64,000 nucleotides of DNA from Kribbella sp. VKM Ac-2569 (GTDB lineage Bacteria; Actinomycetota; Actinomycetes; Propionibacteriales; Kribbellaceae): NCBI RefSeq assembly GCF_004216905.1, contig NZ_SGXJ01000001.1:1860001-1924000 (forward strand), in the 5' to 3' direction. Position numbers and translations under genes: made by a program. Position 1 is the first letter of the stretch; each line of letters opens with the position of its first letter. This document shows, in pieces, positions 8,501 through 16,295 of this stretch. Under the pieces are notes generated by a model. The model was given only the letters and a program-made list of their open reading frames with translations, had not been told where the DNA came from and searched no databases.

Positions 8501-10437
8501 CCCTCCCAGACCGCCTGGAACGTGTCGGAGAACAGGGTGCGCAGTTCCTCGCGCTCCTCGGTGTCCTCCGGTGCCCGCAGGCCGAAGTCGTAGATGTAGG
8601 CCATCGTGCCGTCGTCGCAGCGGATCTCGTACGGGCGCTCGTCGACGACCTCCACGCCCATCGCGCTCAGGTGCGGCAGCACCTGGGACAGCGACAGCGA
8701 CGACCCGGTGCGGAACACCTTGAAGCGCCGTTCGCCCTCCCACTCCTCGTCGAGCGGGGTGTAGAGCGACATGGCCAGCCCGTTCTCGGACGGCAGCCCC
8801 TCCAGAACGTGTACGTCGTTGACCGCGACGCGCGCGTCGAAGTCCTCCTTGTACGCCTCCGGGAACGCGTTGGCGTACCGGCGCGCCAGCTTGGTGACCG
8901 CACCGTCGCCGCCCTTGGCGTGCAGCGCCGCGGTGAAGTCGTCCTGCCACGCCCGGGTCGCCTCGATGACCTGCTGCTCCAGCAGATCCGGGTCGTACTC
9001 GCCGACCGTCTCGCCCTGCTTCATCCGCACCACGAAGTGCACGCGAGCCAGCACGGACTCGGTGACGTAGGCGGCGTACGTGACGGTCTCGGCGCCGATC
9101 GCGTCCTTCAGGATCTGCTGCATCTTCAGCCGGACCGCAGTGGTGTAGCGGTCACGCGGCAGGTACACCAGGCAGGACAGGTACCGGTTGTAGACGTCAC
9201 GCCGTACGAACAGCTTGACCGCGCGCCGCTCCTGCAGGTGCAGCACTGACTGCACGATCGGCAGGAGGTCCTCCACAGGCGCCTGCAGCAGCTCGTCGCG
9301 CGGGTAGGTCTCCAGTACGTCGAGCAGACCCTTGCCGCTGTGGCTGTTCGGGTCGAAGCCGGTCAGGCGGAACAGCTCCAGCGCCTTGCGTCGCAGCACC
9401 GGCACCTGCATGACGCTCTCGGTGTACGCCGTCGACGACAGCAGACCGATGAACCGGCACTCGCGGACCGGGTTACCGCTCTCGTCGAACTGCTTGATGC
9501 CGACGTAGTCCAGGAACGTCGACCTGTGCACCGTGGAGCGGGAGTTGGCCTTGGTGAGGATCAGCAGCTTCCGCTCCTGCGCCTTGGCGCTCACCTCCGG
9601 CGGCAGCTTGCCGGAACCCGGCTTCGGGTCCGGCCGGAGGATGCCCAGGCCGGTGCCCGCGCGGCCGCGCAGGATGCCCTGCGCGCCCTCCATGGTGAAG
9701 TCGTACTCGCGGTAGCCCAGGAAGGTGAAGTGCTCGTCGGCCAGCCATTCCAGCAGCTCGCGTGCCTCCTCGACCTCGCTCTCGGAGACCGGCAGGTCGG
9801 CGGCGTTCAGGCCGGCGGCGATGGTGACCGCCTTCTCGTGCATCTTCGGCCAGTCCTCGACCGACTCGCGGACGTCGTTCAGCACCTTCTGCAGGTCCCG
9901 CTCGAGCGCGCGGTGCTCGGCGACGTCCGCGATCCGCTCGATCTCCAGGTGCATCCAGCTCTCGCGGACCAGGTCGTGCCCGTCCGCGGTCGCGCTGTCG
10001 TCGAGGACCTCCTGCAGCGTGCCGGCGACGTCGCGCCGGACCACGAACTGCGGGTGGATCAGGAGCTGGAGCTCGAGGTTGCGTTCGGTGATCGCCATCG
10101 AGGCGCTGTCCACCAGGAACGGCATGTCGTCGATGACGATCTCGACCACGGTCCGGCCGCTCGCGGACCAGCCGTGCTCCTCCAGCGTCGGCGTGAAGAC
10201 GTGCACCTTCGCCGTACCCTGCGGGCGGGACACCGCGGACTTGTAGTGGTGCCGCGCGGCGCCCAGGCAGTCGTTCGGCTGGCGCTCGGCGACGTCCTCG
10301 GCGGCGACGTGCCGGTAGTACTGCTCGAGGAACGTCTTCAGCTTGCCCGGGTCGGTCGACTTGTCGTGACCATGTGTTCCCGCGGCCACCGCCTTGGCGA
10401 GCACATCCGCCTTCTGGACGTCCAGCTTGCTCTGCAT
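5575..10437 (-). CDS. Large NAD-specific glutamate dehydrogenase
   Basis: A 1620-residue protein that matches the very large class of NAD-dependent glutamate dehydrogenases (the mycobacterial homologue is about 1,620 residues). It would deaminate glutamate to 2-oxoglutarate. The N-terminal half contains ACT-like regulatory segments (for example VVEIVIDDMPFLVDSASMAI); the catalytic half begins near residue 680 and includes GGLRWSDRREDFRTEVLGL, the Lys-containing VPVGAKGGF segment and GVGDMSGDVFGNGMLLS in the dinucleotide-binding region. The start at 10437 gives the conserved beginning MQSKLDVQKADVLAKA; the frame is open 22 codons further upstream but with arginine-rich, unconserved sequence. 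It is convergent to the GntR gene and transcribed alone, 115 bases downstream of the ferredoxin operon. Confidence 0.95.
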   Translation of the reverse strand: MQSKLDVQKADVLAKAVAAGTHGHDKSTDPGKLKTFLEQYYRHVAAEDVAERQPNDCLGAARHHYKSAVSRPQGTAKVHVFTPTLEEHGWSASGRTVVEIVIDDMPFLVDSASMAITERNLELQLLIHPQFVVRRDVAGTLQEVLDDSATADGHDLVRESWMHLEIERIADVAEHRALERDLQKVLNDVRESVEDWPKMHEKAVTIAAGLNAADLPVSESEVEEARELLEWLADEHFTFLGYREYDFTMEGAQGILRGRAGTGLGILRPDPKPGSGKLPPEVSAKAQERKLLILTKANSRSTVHRSTFLDYVGIKQFDESGNPVRECRFIGLLSSTAYTESVMQVPVLRRKALELFRLTGFDPNSHSGKGLLDVLETYPRDELLQAPVEDLLPIVQSVLHLQERRAVKLFVRRDVYNRYLSCLVYLPRDRYTTAVRLKMQQILKDAIGAETVTYAAYVTESVLARVHFVVRMKQGETVGEYDPDLLEQQVIEATRAWQDDFTAALHAKGGDGAVTKLARRYANAFPEAYKEDFDARVAVNDVHVLEGLPSENGLAMSLYTPLDEEWEGERRFKVFRTGSSLSLSQVLPHLSAMGVEVVDERPYEIRCDDGTMAYIYDFGLRAPEDTEEREELRTLFSDTFQAVWEGRAESDRLNALVLRGSLSWRQVSILRAYQRYIRQGGTPFSQDYIENTFLNHVDVAGLLVQLFETSFDPARGPADDPDRTMRTDQLEKEILAALDTVQSLDEDRILRSYLTVMKATLRTNYFQPGADGKPRTYISLKLEPKAIPELPQPRPKYEIFVYSPQVEGVHLRFGAVARGGLRWSDRREDFRTEVLGLVKAQMVKNSVIVPVGAKGGFYAKQLPDPAADRDAWLAEGIASYKTFISGLLDITDNIVAGDIVPPDQVVRYDGDDAYLVVAADKGTATFSDIANGVAKEYGFWLGDAFASGGSVGYDHKAMGITARGAWESVKRHFREMGHDCQSEDFTVVGVGDMSGDVFGNGMLLSEHIRLVAAFDHRHIFLDPAPDAASSFAERRRLFELPRSSWADYDRSLISAGGGVFPRTDKAIPVSAEVREVLGLEGSPATLTPAELMNAILKAPVDLFWNGGIGTYVKSSAESNADVGDKANDAIRIDGSELRARAVGEGGNLGFTQLGRIEYAAAGGRINTDFIDNVAGVDTSDHEVNIKILLDTVVADGDLTEKQRNDIIASMTDEVGALVLKSNYRQNIALANAAEQAPALMHVHQDWVRRLEKEGLLDRQLEFLPSVTEFKKRKADGRGLTSPELSVLIAYTKIVLDAELLKTSLPDDPYLAHKLASYFPKAIQERFTDQIQSHQLRREIITTQVVNEFVNTSGITAYHRLSLETGGTIEDVVRANLAASRIFSQPELLASNAELDNVVDAATQTHMRLETRTLVERATRWLVSTRRPPVDIEELIEFFGPGIAKLTAALPDVLRGRELALFEQRREALVQKGVSEDFATRIAVLPPAYGGLGIVETASREDIDIFEVAKVHFALGERLQLGRFLERIIGLPRTDRWQTMARAALRDDLHAVHARLTRQVLATTDPSVDPEQRVITWQDQNATALARAATMLEEIVETEGPELAHLSVGLRLVRTLIANQA

Positions 10438-10552
10438 TCCCCACCGTCTCCACACGTGACTTCGGCGTCGTCCGCGCCGGACCGCACGACGTTGTGCGGT
10501 CACTCAGAGATTAGTCCACCTTTGTCACTGGTGTGGTGTCGGGACGGGCCTG

Positions 10553-10750
10553 TCATCGACTACTGAGGCGTAGTGCAAGAGCTGGACAGGCGAGGATTGC
10601 GCGGCGCGCGTCCGGGAGCTCACCGGCGGTGATTTCGCGGCCGCGGAGGACCGGGAACCCCCACTCGTCGAGGAGGACGTCATCAGGCATCAGACCGGCA
10701 CACAAGCCGTGCCCGTCGCACCGGGTCCAGTCGATCTCCAGCTTGTTCAT
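10553..10750 (-). CDS. Small ferredoxin, probable [3Fe-4S] type
   Basis: A 65-residue ferredoxin with cysteines at 11, 17 and 55 (CDGHGLC and the CP near the C-terminus), the three-cysteine pattern of single-cluster ferredoxins that in actinobacteria often serve P450s and other oxidoreductases. It is the last gene of a five-gene operon; its ATG overlaps the stop of the NuoF-like gene (ATGA). With no P450 nearby, its partner is most simply the NuoF-like flavoprotein or the haem membrane protein encoded just upstream. Electron direction cannot be read from the sequence. Confidence 0.88.
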   Translation of the reverse strand: MNKLEIDWTRCDGHGLCAGLMPDDVLLDEWGFPVLRGREITAGELPDARRAILACPALALRLSSR

Positions 10751-11943
10751 CGGGCACCTCCAAGAACTCCCAGAACCGGTCGCCCACACCCCTGACCAGA
10801 CAGGTGCAGCTGTACGTCGTCGTCGAACACCTCGAGCGCCGATGTGAGGAACCTCGCAACTCCGTCCGGGTGCGCACAGGCTCCTCGCCCCGGAACCAGG
10901 CCGAGGTGCCGATGTGCGTCGTGCCACCCCTGCGGGTCGCCGATGGTCAGCCGGGCGAAGTCGTCGACGAGTGAGGCGAGTCCGAAGACACAGGGCCCGC
11001 ACTGACCGGCCGACTGACTCCTCAGCCATTCAGCGACTCTGGTGACCTCACCGAGCGGACAGGTTCCGGAGCCGAGCGCCAGGATGATCCCGGCGGACAC
11101 CTCTGGTCGCTGCAGCATGACGCCGTCGGTCCGCGGCAGCCAGCGCCCGTGGTACCCGCCCAGCAGGACAGGTCCCGGTTCGGCACCGGCGTACTGCAGG
11201 ACAGTGTTCAGTGGGACACCGGTCGGTGTCTCGATCACACCAGGCCGTTGGACCGCCCCGTCGATCGTCAGCAGCTGCGTACCCGGCTCGCTGATCAGAC
11301 CGGTGCTGCTGAACCCACGCGACCCGAGCCGCGCGAGTACGGCGAGCTGCGCGAACGTCTCCACGTTCGACAGGAACGTCGGCCGCCGGTGGTACCCCCT
11401 CCGCGTCGGCAGCACCCGCCGCCCCGGTGGCACCGCAGTACCGCCTTCGAGAGCGCTCAGCACCGCACGGGCCTCACCTGCGACGAACCGACCCGGGGTG
11501 TCACGCACCTCGATCGCCAGCTGGTCGTCACGCTCCATCAGCGCCTCCCGGAGGGAGGTGGCCGCGGCGGTGTCGTGTACGGCGATCAGCACGTGCGGTG
11601 CCCGGAGTGCGTGCGCGAGACCGACTGCGCCGTCCAGAACGAGGTGTGGCGCCCGGGTGAGGAGCAGACGGTCCTTCCGGCTCGCGGGCTCGCTCTCCGA
11701 GCCGTTGACCACCACAGCCTCCACACCGCGAGCTGGGAGGTCCTGCAGCTTCACTGCGACCGGAAATGCCGCACCACCGCGTCCCCTGAGTCCTACGGCT
11801 TCACAGAGCTGCACGTAGTCCTCACGGGTCAGCTCGGGTAGCGGACCGTGGGTCAAAAGGTGCTGCTGGAGGTCCTGGTCGAGTCCGGCCAGCAACCTGG
11901 CCTCACCGATGACCCTGTGCCGCTCCCTTTCGATGGTGGTCAT
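10747..11943 (-). CDS. NuoF-like NADH/FMN iron-sulfur flavoprotein
   Basis: A 398-residue protein related to the NADH-binding subunit NuoF of complex I and to RnfC. The FMN/NADH-site motif GLRGRGGAAFP is at about 51-61, followed by the ESEPASRKDR loop that corresponds to the NuoF nucleotide loop, an SLBB-like segment, and a C-terminal QCGPCVFGL motif with a further Cys near 360 as an iron-sulfur site. It probably takes electrons from NAD(P)H and passes them to the neighbouring ferredoxin or membrane haem protein. Both ends overlap neighbouring genes by 4 bases, so expression is coupled. It is not part of a nuo operon: no other complex I genes are near. Confidence 0.85.
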   Translation of the reverse strand: MTTIERERHRVIGEARLLAGLDQDLQQHLLTHGPLPELTREDYVQLCEAVGLRGRGGAAFPVAVKLQDLPARGVEAVVVNGSESEPASRKDRLLLTRAPHLVLDGAVGLAHALRAPHVLIAVHDTAAATSLREALMERDDQLAIEVRDTPGRFVAGEARAVLSALEGGTAVPPGRRVLPTRRGYHRRPTFLSNVETFAQLAVLARLGSRGFSSTGLISEPGTQLLTIDGAVQRPGVIETPTGVPLNTVLQYAGAEPGPVLLGGYHGRWLPRTDGVMLQRPEVSAGIILALGSGTCPLGEVTRVAEWLRSQSAGQCGPCVFGLASLVDDFARLTIGDPQGWHDAHRHLGLVPGRGACAHPDGVARFLTSALEVFDDDVQLHLSGQGCGRPVLGVLGGAR

Positions 11944-12491
11944 TGGGTCCTCCAGGCACGGGTGGGTTTAGGAGCCGCGTTGAGGCGATACGCCCCGGCG
12001 GTGGCCACTGCGGCCAGGCAGCCGAGCGTGATGCCGAGCATCCACGGCGTACTGCGGTCGGTACCTGCCAGCAATGCGTGGCCAATGGACAGCAGCCACC
12101 CAACCGACGCGGCGATGTGCAGCTTGCGCCAGTGCTTCGTGAACGACTGAGACACGGCCAGTCGGCCACGTGCCGCTCCGACGAGCGACGCCAGTGCCAG
12201 GCTGTAGAGAGCGAGCACACCGACGACCATGGCGAACGGCCGGTAGCCGGAGCCGAACGGCCACACCAGAACCGTCGGACTGATGTCCACATAGCTGTCG
12301 GCGATCACGGCAACCACATGTGTCGCCAGCAGGACCAGTCCGGTCACAGCTGCCGAGCGGTGCACGTACTGGAGCCAGAACCGCCGCTCCGGTCGACGTA
12401 CGCCCGGCATGACCATTCCGAGCACCGCGGACAGCGTGAACATGATCATCGTGACCACGCCGGCCGCACGGGCCAGGTACCACAGGGTCAT
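11940..12491 (-). CDS. Ferric reductase-like transmembrane haem protein
   Basis: A 183-residue integral membrane protein with about five or six hydrophobic segments and histidines placed as in b-haem ferric reductase domains (HRSAAVTGLVLLATHVV near residues 50-65; HWRKLHIAASVGWLLSIGH near 125-143). Proteins of this type move electrons across the membrane to flavins or metals. The start at 12491 overlaps the apbE stop by one base and the stop overlaps the NuoF-like start by 4 bases. There is no fused cytoplasmic NAD-binding domain, which fits a separate NuoF-like partner supplying electrons. Confidence 0.85.
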   Translation of the reverse strand: MTLWYLARAAGVVTMIMFTLSAVLGMVMPGVRRPERRFWLQYVHRSAAVTGLVLLATHVVAVIADSYVDISPTVLVWPFGSGYRPFAMVVGVLALYSLALASLVGAARGRLAVSQSFTKHWRKLHIAASVGWLLSIGHALLAGTDRSTPWMLGITLGCLAAVATAGAYRLNAAPKPTRAWRTQ

Positions 12492-13399
12492 CAGGCAGCC
12501 CTGCTCGCTGTCGGCCACCCGCACAGCTCGGTAGCCTCACCGTCGTCGGCAATCAGCCGCGCCGGGTGACCGGACAGCTTCAGCCGCCCAACAGCTGCCT
12601 CACCAGTGGCGATGAGCGCAGTACTGAAGGTGTTCGCCCGTACGGCGGTCGGCGCCCAGACGGAAGCAGTCCGGTACGGACCCTCCGCGGGACGGCCCGT
12701 GCGCGGGTCGATGACGTGGTGCCCGTAGCCGGTCGGTGTCTGCCAACGCCGTACTGTCCGGGTCGACGTGGTCAGACCGCCGTGGGCAAGCGTCACGAGG
12801 ACACCCTGGTCGCCGGCGCGCTCCGCGACGGTGATGACCCACGGCTTCTTCGGCGTACCCGCTGCCCGCAGGTCGCCGCCGATCTCGACGAGGACCGCGC
12901 AGCCGTAGCGCTTGCTGATCACGTTGGCAGCCCGGTCCGCAGTCCAGGCCTTGGCGGTGGCGCCGAGGTCGAGAGCGCAGTCCTTCGGTACCCCTAGCAG
13001 CGCTAGCTTCCGGTTGAGGCGGACCTCCTGCCAGCCAGCGATCTGCGTCGGGTCCTCGGGGGCCTGCGGGAAGCGCCGCCGTACCGCTTCGATGTCGGCG
13101 TCGTACCCGGCAGCGATCACCGCCGGACCGACAGTCGGGTCGACCGCCCCGCCACTCATCTGGGCCGCGACCAGGCTGACGTCGACCAGGTCGACGAGCA
13201 GCCGGGACACCGGTACGAGTGCACCGGCCCTGGTGTTGACGATCGACAGCTCGGAGTCCGGGCGAAACCGGCTCGCGGCCTTGTCGACGCGGTCCATCAG
13301 CGCCTTGAGCTCACCGCACGCCGCCCCCAGTACGGCAGGGTCGTCGACGGTCAGCCGGACCGTGCAACTCCACGCGTTCCACGTGCGGGAGGCGGTCAT
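12491..13399 (-). CDS. apbE: FAD:protein FMN transferase (ApbE family)
   Basis: A 302-residue ApbE-family protein. These enzymes attach FMN covalently to threonine of a target protein outside the membrane. Characteristic segments are DPTVGPAVIAAGYD, CALDLGATAKAW, LVEIGGDLRAAG and HHVIDPRTGRPA followed by ANTFSTALIATG. No signal peptide or lipobox is visible at the chosen ATG (13399), which overlaps the upstream small gene by 4 bases; an open frame continues upstream but reads through that gene in another frame. The operon lacks an FMN_bind-domain protein, so its target is not obvious. Confidence 0.9.
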   Translation of the reverse strand: MTASRTWNAWSCTVRLTVDDPAVLGAACGELKALMDRVDKAASRFRPDSELSIVNTRAGALVPVSRLLVDLVDVSLVAAQMSGGAVDPTVGPAVIAAGYDADIEAVRRRFPQAPEDPTQIAGWQEVRLNRKLALLGVPKDCALDLGATAKAWTADRAANVISKRYGCAVLVEIGGDLRAAGTPKKPWVITVAERAGDQGVLVTLAHGGLTTSTRTVRRWQTPTGYGHHVIDPRTGRPAEGPYRTASVWAPTAVRANTFSTALIATGEAAVGRLKLSGHPARLIADDGEATELCGWPTASRAA

Positions 13400-13674
13400 G
13401 ACCCGTTGCTCCCGCCCTGCGAGGTGGAGCCGGAATCGGCCGAGCCGACCCCGCTCGAGCTGCTGCCGTCGTCCGAGCTCGAACCAGACGAGGAATCCGA
13501 ACTGCTGGGCGTCGCCGTCGTACCGGCGCCGGTGCCGTTCGAGTGCTTCGACGACACGACCGCGACCGAGATCCCGGTCGCGCCGACGCCGAGGACGGCA
13601 GTGGCTATCGCGGCCGCGGACGCTCGGTGCAGCCAGCGCCGGCGGTTGGGTTGGGATTCGTCTGTGGTGACCAT
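13396..13674 (-). CDS. Small Ser-rich membrane-anchored protein, unknown, first gene of the ApbE operon
   Basis: A 92-residue protein: a short charged N-terminus (ESQPNRRRWLHRA), one hydrophobic segment at about 18-40 (signal anchor), then a tail of about 45 residues made almost only of Ser, Gly, Thr, Asp and Ala. It starts the electron-transfer operon and overlaps apbE by 4 bases. In other genomes a flavin-binding protein usually accompanies ApbE and a ferric reductase-like protein; this protein has the right position and topology but no FMN_bind domain and no clear flavinylation motif. It is probably a real gene given the overlap. Function unknown. Confidence 0.75.
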   Translation of the reverse strand: MVTTDESQPNRRRWLHRASAAAIATAVLGVGATGISVAVVSSKHSNGTGAGTTATPSSSDSSSGSSSDDGSSSSGVGSADSGSTSQGGSNGS

Positions 13675-13765
13675 GCCGTAAGCCTCGTTCGAGGCCCGTC
13701 AGCCGCACTCCAAGAGAAGATCAAGCCACCGTCAAGTTCTGCTGAAAGCTCTCTGAGAACAGCTC

Positions 13766-14260
13766 TCAGGAGCGGGCCTCCAGCGGGCAGTCGGTGTCGC
13801 AGTGCTTGCCGATCGTGCCGACGATCTCGTCGGCGACCTCACCGAGCACGGCGAGGCGATCGGGGCCGAACACGTCGACGAAGAACTCCCGCACCCGCGC
13901 GGCGTGCGCCGGGGCGCACTCCTTGATCGCGGCCAGGCCTTCCTCGGTGATCACGATCTCCGGATACCGCGAGTCGCAGGCCTCCTTGCGGATCAGGCCG
14001 CGCTTCTCCATCCGGGTCAGGTGATGCGACAGCCGGCTCTTCTCCCACTGCGTCGCGCGACCGATCTCGAACGCCCGCATCCGGCCGGACTCCGACTCGG
14101 ACAGGTTCACCAGGATCTCGAAGTCCGACTTGGACAGGCCGAAGTCGCGCTGGAGGTGCCGCTCCAGGTGCGTCTCCAGCGTGCGGTTCATCAGCAGGTA
14201 GCTGCGCCACGCCTTCTGCTCGTCGTCGTCGAGCCACGGTCCCTTGCTCACGAGAGCCAT
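13766..14260 (-). CDS. MarR-family transcriptional regulator
   Basis: A 164-residue winged-helix regulator: the DNA-binding region spans about residues 50-110 (FEILVNLSES, QWEKSRLSHHLTRMEKRGL) and a wing SRYPEIVITEEG follows. MarR proteins bind palindromes as dimers and release DNA on binding a small molecule. Two identical 14-base palindromes lie between this gene and the divergent NmrA gene, so it most likely represses both. The ATG at 14260 was chosen over an upstream start because the upstream residues would be encoded by the operator DNA. Confidence 0.9.
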   Translation of the reverse strand: MALVSKGPWLDDDEQKAWRSYLLMNRTLETHLERHLQRDFGLSKSDFEILVNLSESESGRMRAFEIGRATQWEKSRLSHHLTRMEKRGLIRKEACDSRYPEIVITEEGLAAIKECAPAHAARVREFFVDVFGPDRLAVLGEVADEIVGTIGKHCDTDCPLEARS

Positions 14261-14273
14261 CCTACCCGTTCGG

Positions 14274-14287
14274 GTTGACACATCAAC
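14274..14287. promoter_or_regulatory. MarR operator copy 1
   Basis: GTTGACACATCAAC, an inverted repeat GTTGA-N4-TCAAC, identical to a second copy 36 bases away. It overlaps the probable -35 of the NmrA-gene promoter, so binding would block RNA polymerase. Confidence 0.75.
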
Positions 14288-14302
14288 CAATCGCGCTACG
14301 AT
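14275..14302 (+). promoter_or_regulatory. Predicted promoter of the NmrA-type gene
   Basis: TTGACA at 14275-14280 and TACGAT at 14297-14302 are separated by 16 bases, close to the housekeeping sigma consensus. The expected transcription start near 14309 falls at the second operator, so both operators sit at positions suited to repression. Confidence 0.6.
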
Positions 14303-14309
14303 CAGTTGA

Positions 14310-14323
14310 GTTGACACATCAAC
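14310..14323. promoter_or_regulatory. MarR operator copy 2
   Basis: An exact second copy of the 14-base palindrome found at 14274-14287, placed at the expected transcription start of the NmrA-type gene and 23 bases before its ATG. Confidence 0.75.
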
Positions 14324-14346
14324 CTAACTCTTGGGAGTGAACGGAT

Positions 14347-15318
14347 ATGAGCAAGCTGATCGCCGTCGTCGGAGCCACCGGAGCACAGGGCGGCGCGCTG
14401 GTCCGCGCGATTCTGGCCGATCCGTCCGGCGAGTTCGCCGTACGGGCGCTGACCCGGAACCCGGACTCCGCCGCGGCGAAGGACCTCGCCGTCGCGGGCG
14501 CCGAGGTGGTCTCCGCCGATCTCGACGACGAGGCGAGCATCCGGGCCGCGTTCGACGGCGCGTACGGCGCTTTCGTGGTGACGAACTACTGGGCGCCGCT
14601 GACCGCGGACGAGGAGGCGGTGCGGACCCGCGCCGAGATGGAGCTCGACCAGGCCGAGATCGCCGCGCGGGCCGCCCGCGACGCCGGCGTACAGCATCTG
14701 ATCTGGTCGACGCTCGAGGACACCCGCCAGTTCTTCGGCGAGCGCGACGACGTACCGAGCCTGGACGACGGGCGCTACAAGGTCCCGCACTTCGACGCGA
14801 AGGGCGAGGCCGACGAGCTGTTCACGAAGTACGGCGTACCGACGACGTACCTGCGGACCACGTTCTACTTCGACGCGTTCGTCACCGCCATGCCGCCGAC
14901 CCGCAACGCCGACGGCACACTGACGATCACGCTCCCGATGGGCGACCAGCGCCTGTCCGGCATCGCCACCGACGACATCGGCCGCAGCGCCTTCGCAATC
15001 CTCAAGCGCCCCGACCTGATCGGCCAGACCGTCAGCATCGCCGGCGACCACCTCACCGGCCACGAGTACGCCGCAGCCCTGACCAAAGCCCTAGGCGAGC
15101 AGGTCACCTACTACTCCCCCACCCTGGAGGAGTACCGCGAATACCCGTTCCCCATGGCCGTCGAGATGGCCAACATGTTCCAGTTCTACGCCGAGAACCA
15201 CAACGAGTTCACCGACAACCGCGACCTGGCAAAGGTCCGCGAATTGAACCCGGCTCTGGAATCCTTCGACACCTGGCTTGAGCTGCACAAAGCCGACCTA
15301 CAGGCAGCCACCAGGTAA
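14347..15318 (+). CDS. NmrA-family NAD(P)-binding protein
   Basis: A 323-residue atypical short-chain dehydrogenase of the NmrA/HSCARG type, with the glycine-rich motif GATGAQGG at residues 9-16 and an NmrA-type fold through to a C-terminal EYRE/YAENHNEF region. Members act as redox sensors or quinone/isoflavone reductase-like enzymes. A GGGAG ribosome site lies 9 bases before the ATG. It is divergent from a MarR regulator and shares two operators with it, an arrangement typical of stress-inducible reductases that detoxify the inducer. Its substrate is not predictable. Confidence 0.87.
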   Translation: MSKLIAVVGATGAQGGALVRAILADPSGEFAVRALTRNPDSAAAKDLAVAGAEVVSADLDDEASIRAAFDGAYGAFVVTNYWAPLTADEEAVRTRAEMELDQAEIAARAARDAGVQHLIWSTLEDTRQFFGERDDVPSLDDGRYKVPHFDAKGEADELFTKYGVPTTYLRTTFYFDAFVTAMPPTRNADGTLTITLPMGDQRLSGIATDDIGRSAFAILKRPDLIGQTVSIAGDHLTGHEYAAALTKALGEQVTYYSPTLEEYREYPFPMAVEMANMFQFYAENHNEFTDNRDLAKVRELNPALESFDTWLELHKADLQAATR

Positions 15319-15327
15319 TCCACGACG

Positions 15328-16218
15328 TCAGTCCGTCGAGTGCAGGATGCGGTCGAGTGTGCGGCGGCCCATTCTGCTCATCGTCGGGTTGGTTTCGACG
15401 TAGTACCAGACGACACCCATCGCCTGTTCGAACGCCCAGGCCTTGCCGCGCTCCCACTCCAGATCGTCGCAGGCCAGTGTCCGCCGGAGAACCTCCCGCG
15501 GGCCTGGCCGCAACAGGTGCCAGGCACTGACCAGATCCAGTGCGGGGTCGGCCGGGCCGAAGCCGCCGGTGTCGAGTACGCCGCTGAGCCGGTCTCCCGC
15601 GACCAGTACGTTGCCGGGAATCAAGTCACCGTGGCTCATCACGTCTGCACCCGTGCGCGGCAACTCCCGAAAATGGCTCCACATCTGGCGTAGCCGCGGT
15701 ACGTCGAGCAGCCCCTTGCTCTCCTCGAAGCACTTCGCCATCCAGTTGTCGTGGTGAGCGAGAACGCCGCCACGACCTTCGCCGCTGAAAAGCCGGCCCC
15801 GAGTCTCGGCGTCCCGCAGGGCTGCGATGAAGGCCGCAAGGTCCTCGGCAAAAGCGTCCGACGCACTCGGGTCGGTATCAAAGGCGATTGTTCCCGGCAA
15901 CCATGTCTGGACGGACCACGGCATGGGGTAGCCCGCTCCAGGCTTTCCGAAGGCGACGGGTTCCGGGGCAGGGAACCGAGACACCTGTGCCAGCTCAGCG
16001 CTCGCCTGGGCTTCCTGTTCCAGAACCGCCAGCGCCTCGGCAGCATCGGTCAGACGCAGCGGGAAACGCGCAGAGAGGTCGTTCCCGACGCGGAAGATGG
16101 CGTTGACGGTCCCGGTCGAGGGCACGCGTCGGATCGCCTGGCCGCTCCACTGAGGGAACTGATCCTGGATCAAGGCCGCAACGATTTCGGTGGTCACGTC
16201 CACTTGGTCATCGTGCAC
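15328..16218 (-). CDS. Aminoglycoside phosphotransferase-family kinase
   Basis: A 296-residue small-molecule kinase of the APH/choline kinase fold. The Brenner motif HGDLIPGN is at residues 196-203 with the catalytic Asp, and the metal-binding LDTGGFGP at 215-222, both intact. The start is GTG at 16218; no better ATG exists nearby. Homologues phosphorylate aminoglycosides, macrolides or ordinary metabolites, so resistance should not be assumed. It is convergent with the NmrA-type gene and divergent from an MFS transporter 77 bases away. Confidence 0.85.
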   Translation of the reverse strand: MHDDQVDVTTEIVAALIQDQFPQWSGQAIRRVPSTGTVNAIFRVGNDLSARFPLRLTDAAEALAVLEQEAQASAELAQVSRFPAPEPVAFGKPGAGYPMPWSVQTWLPGTIAFDTDPSASDAFAEDLAAFIAALRDAETRGRLFSGEGRGGVLAHHDNWMAKCFEESKGLLDVPRLRQMWSHFRELPRTGADVMSHGDLIPGNVLVAGDRLSGVLDTGGFGPADPALDLVSAWHLLRPGPREVLRRTLACDDLEWERGKAWAFEQAMGVVWYYVETNPTMSRMGRRTLDRILHSTD

Positions 16219-16295
16219 CGGCCCATACCTACACGACAGTCACCACAACCAACACTCATTTTGACTCTGCAAGTGATGGGTACCAAAGCAGGACG

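Noticed and set aside
12491..13399. ApbE with an Asn where classical ApbE proteins have an Asp (ANTFSTAL), as a sign of inactivity
   Set aside because: An Asn-containing form of this motif is, to my recollection, common in actinobacterial ApbE-type proteins, so it is weak evidence for loss of function.
14347..15281. A 316-codon frame starting at 14331 in a second plus frame over the NmrA gene
   Set aside because: It is Arg-rich and overlaps almost wholly the NmrA-type gene, which has the cofactor motif and a good ribosome site.
15328..16218. The APH-family kinase as an antibiotic resistance gene
   Set aside because: The family is broad and nothing in the context points to an antibiotic; a resistance label would be over-calling.
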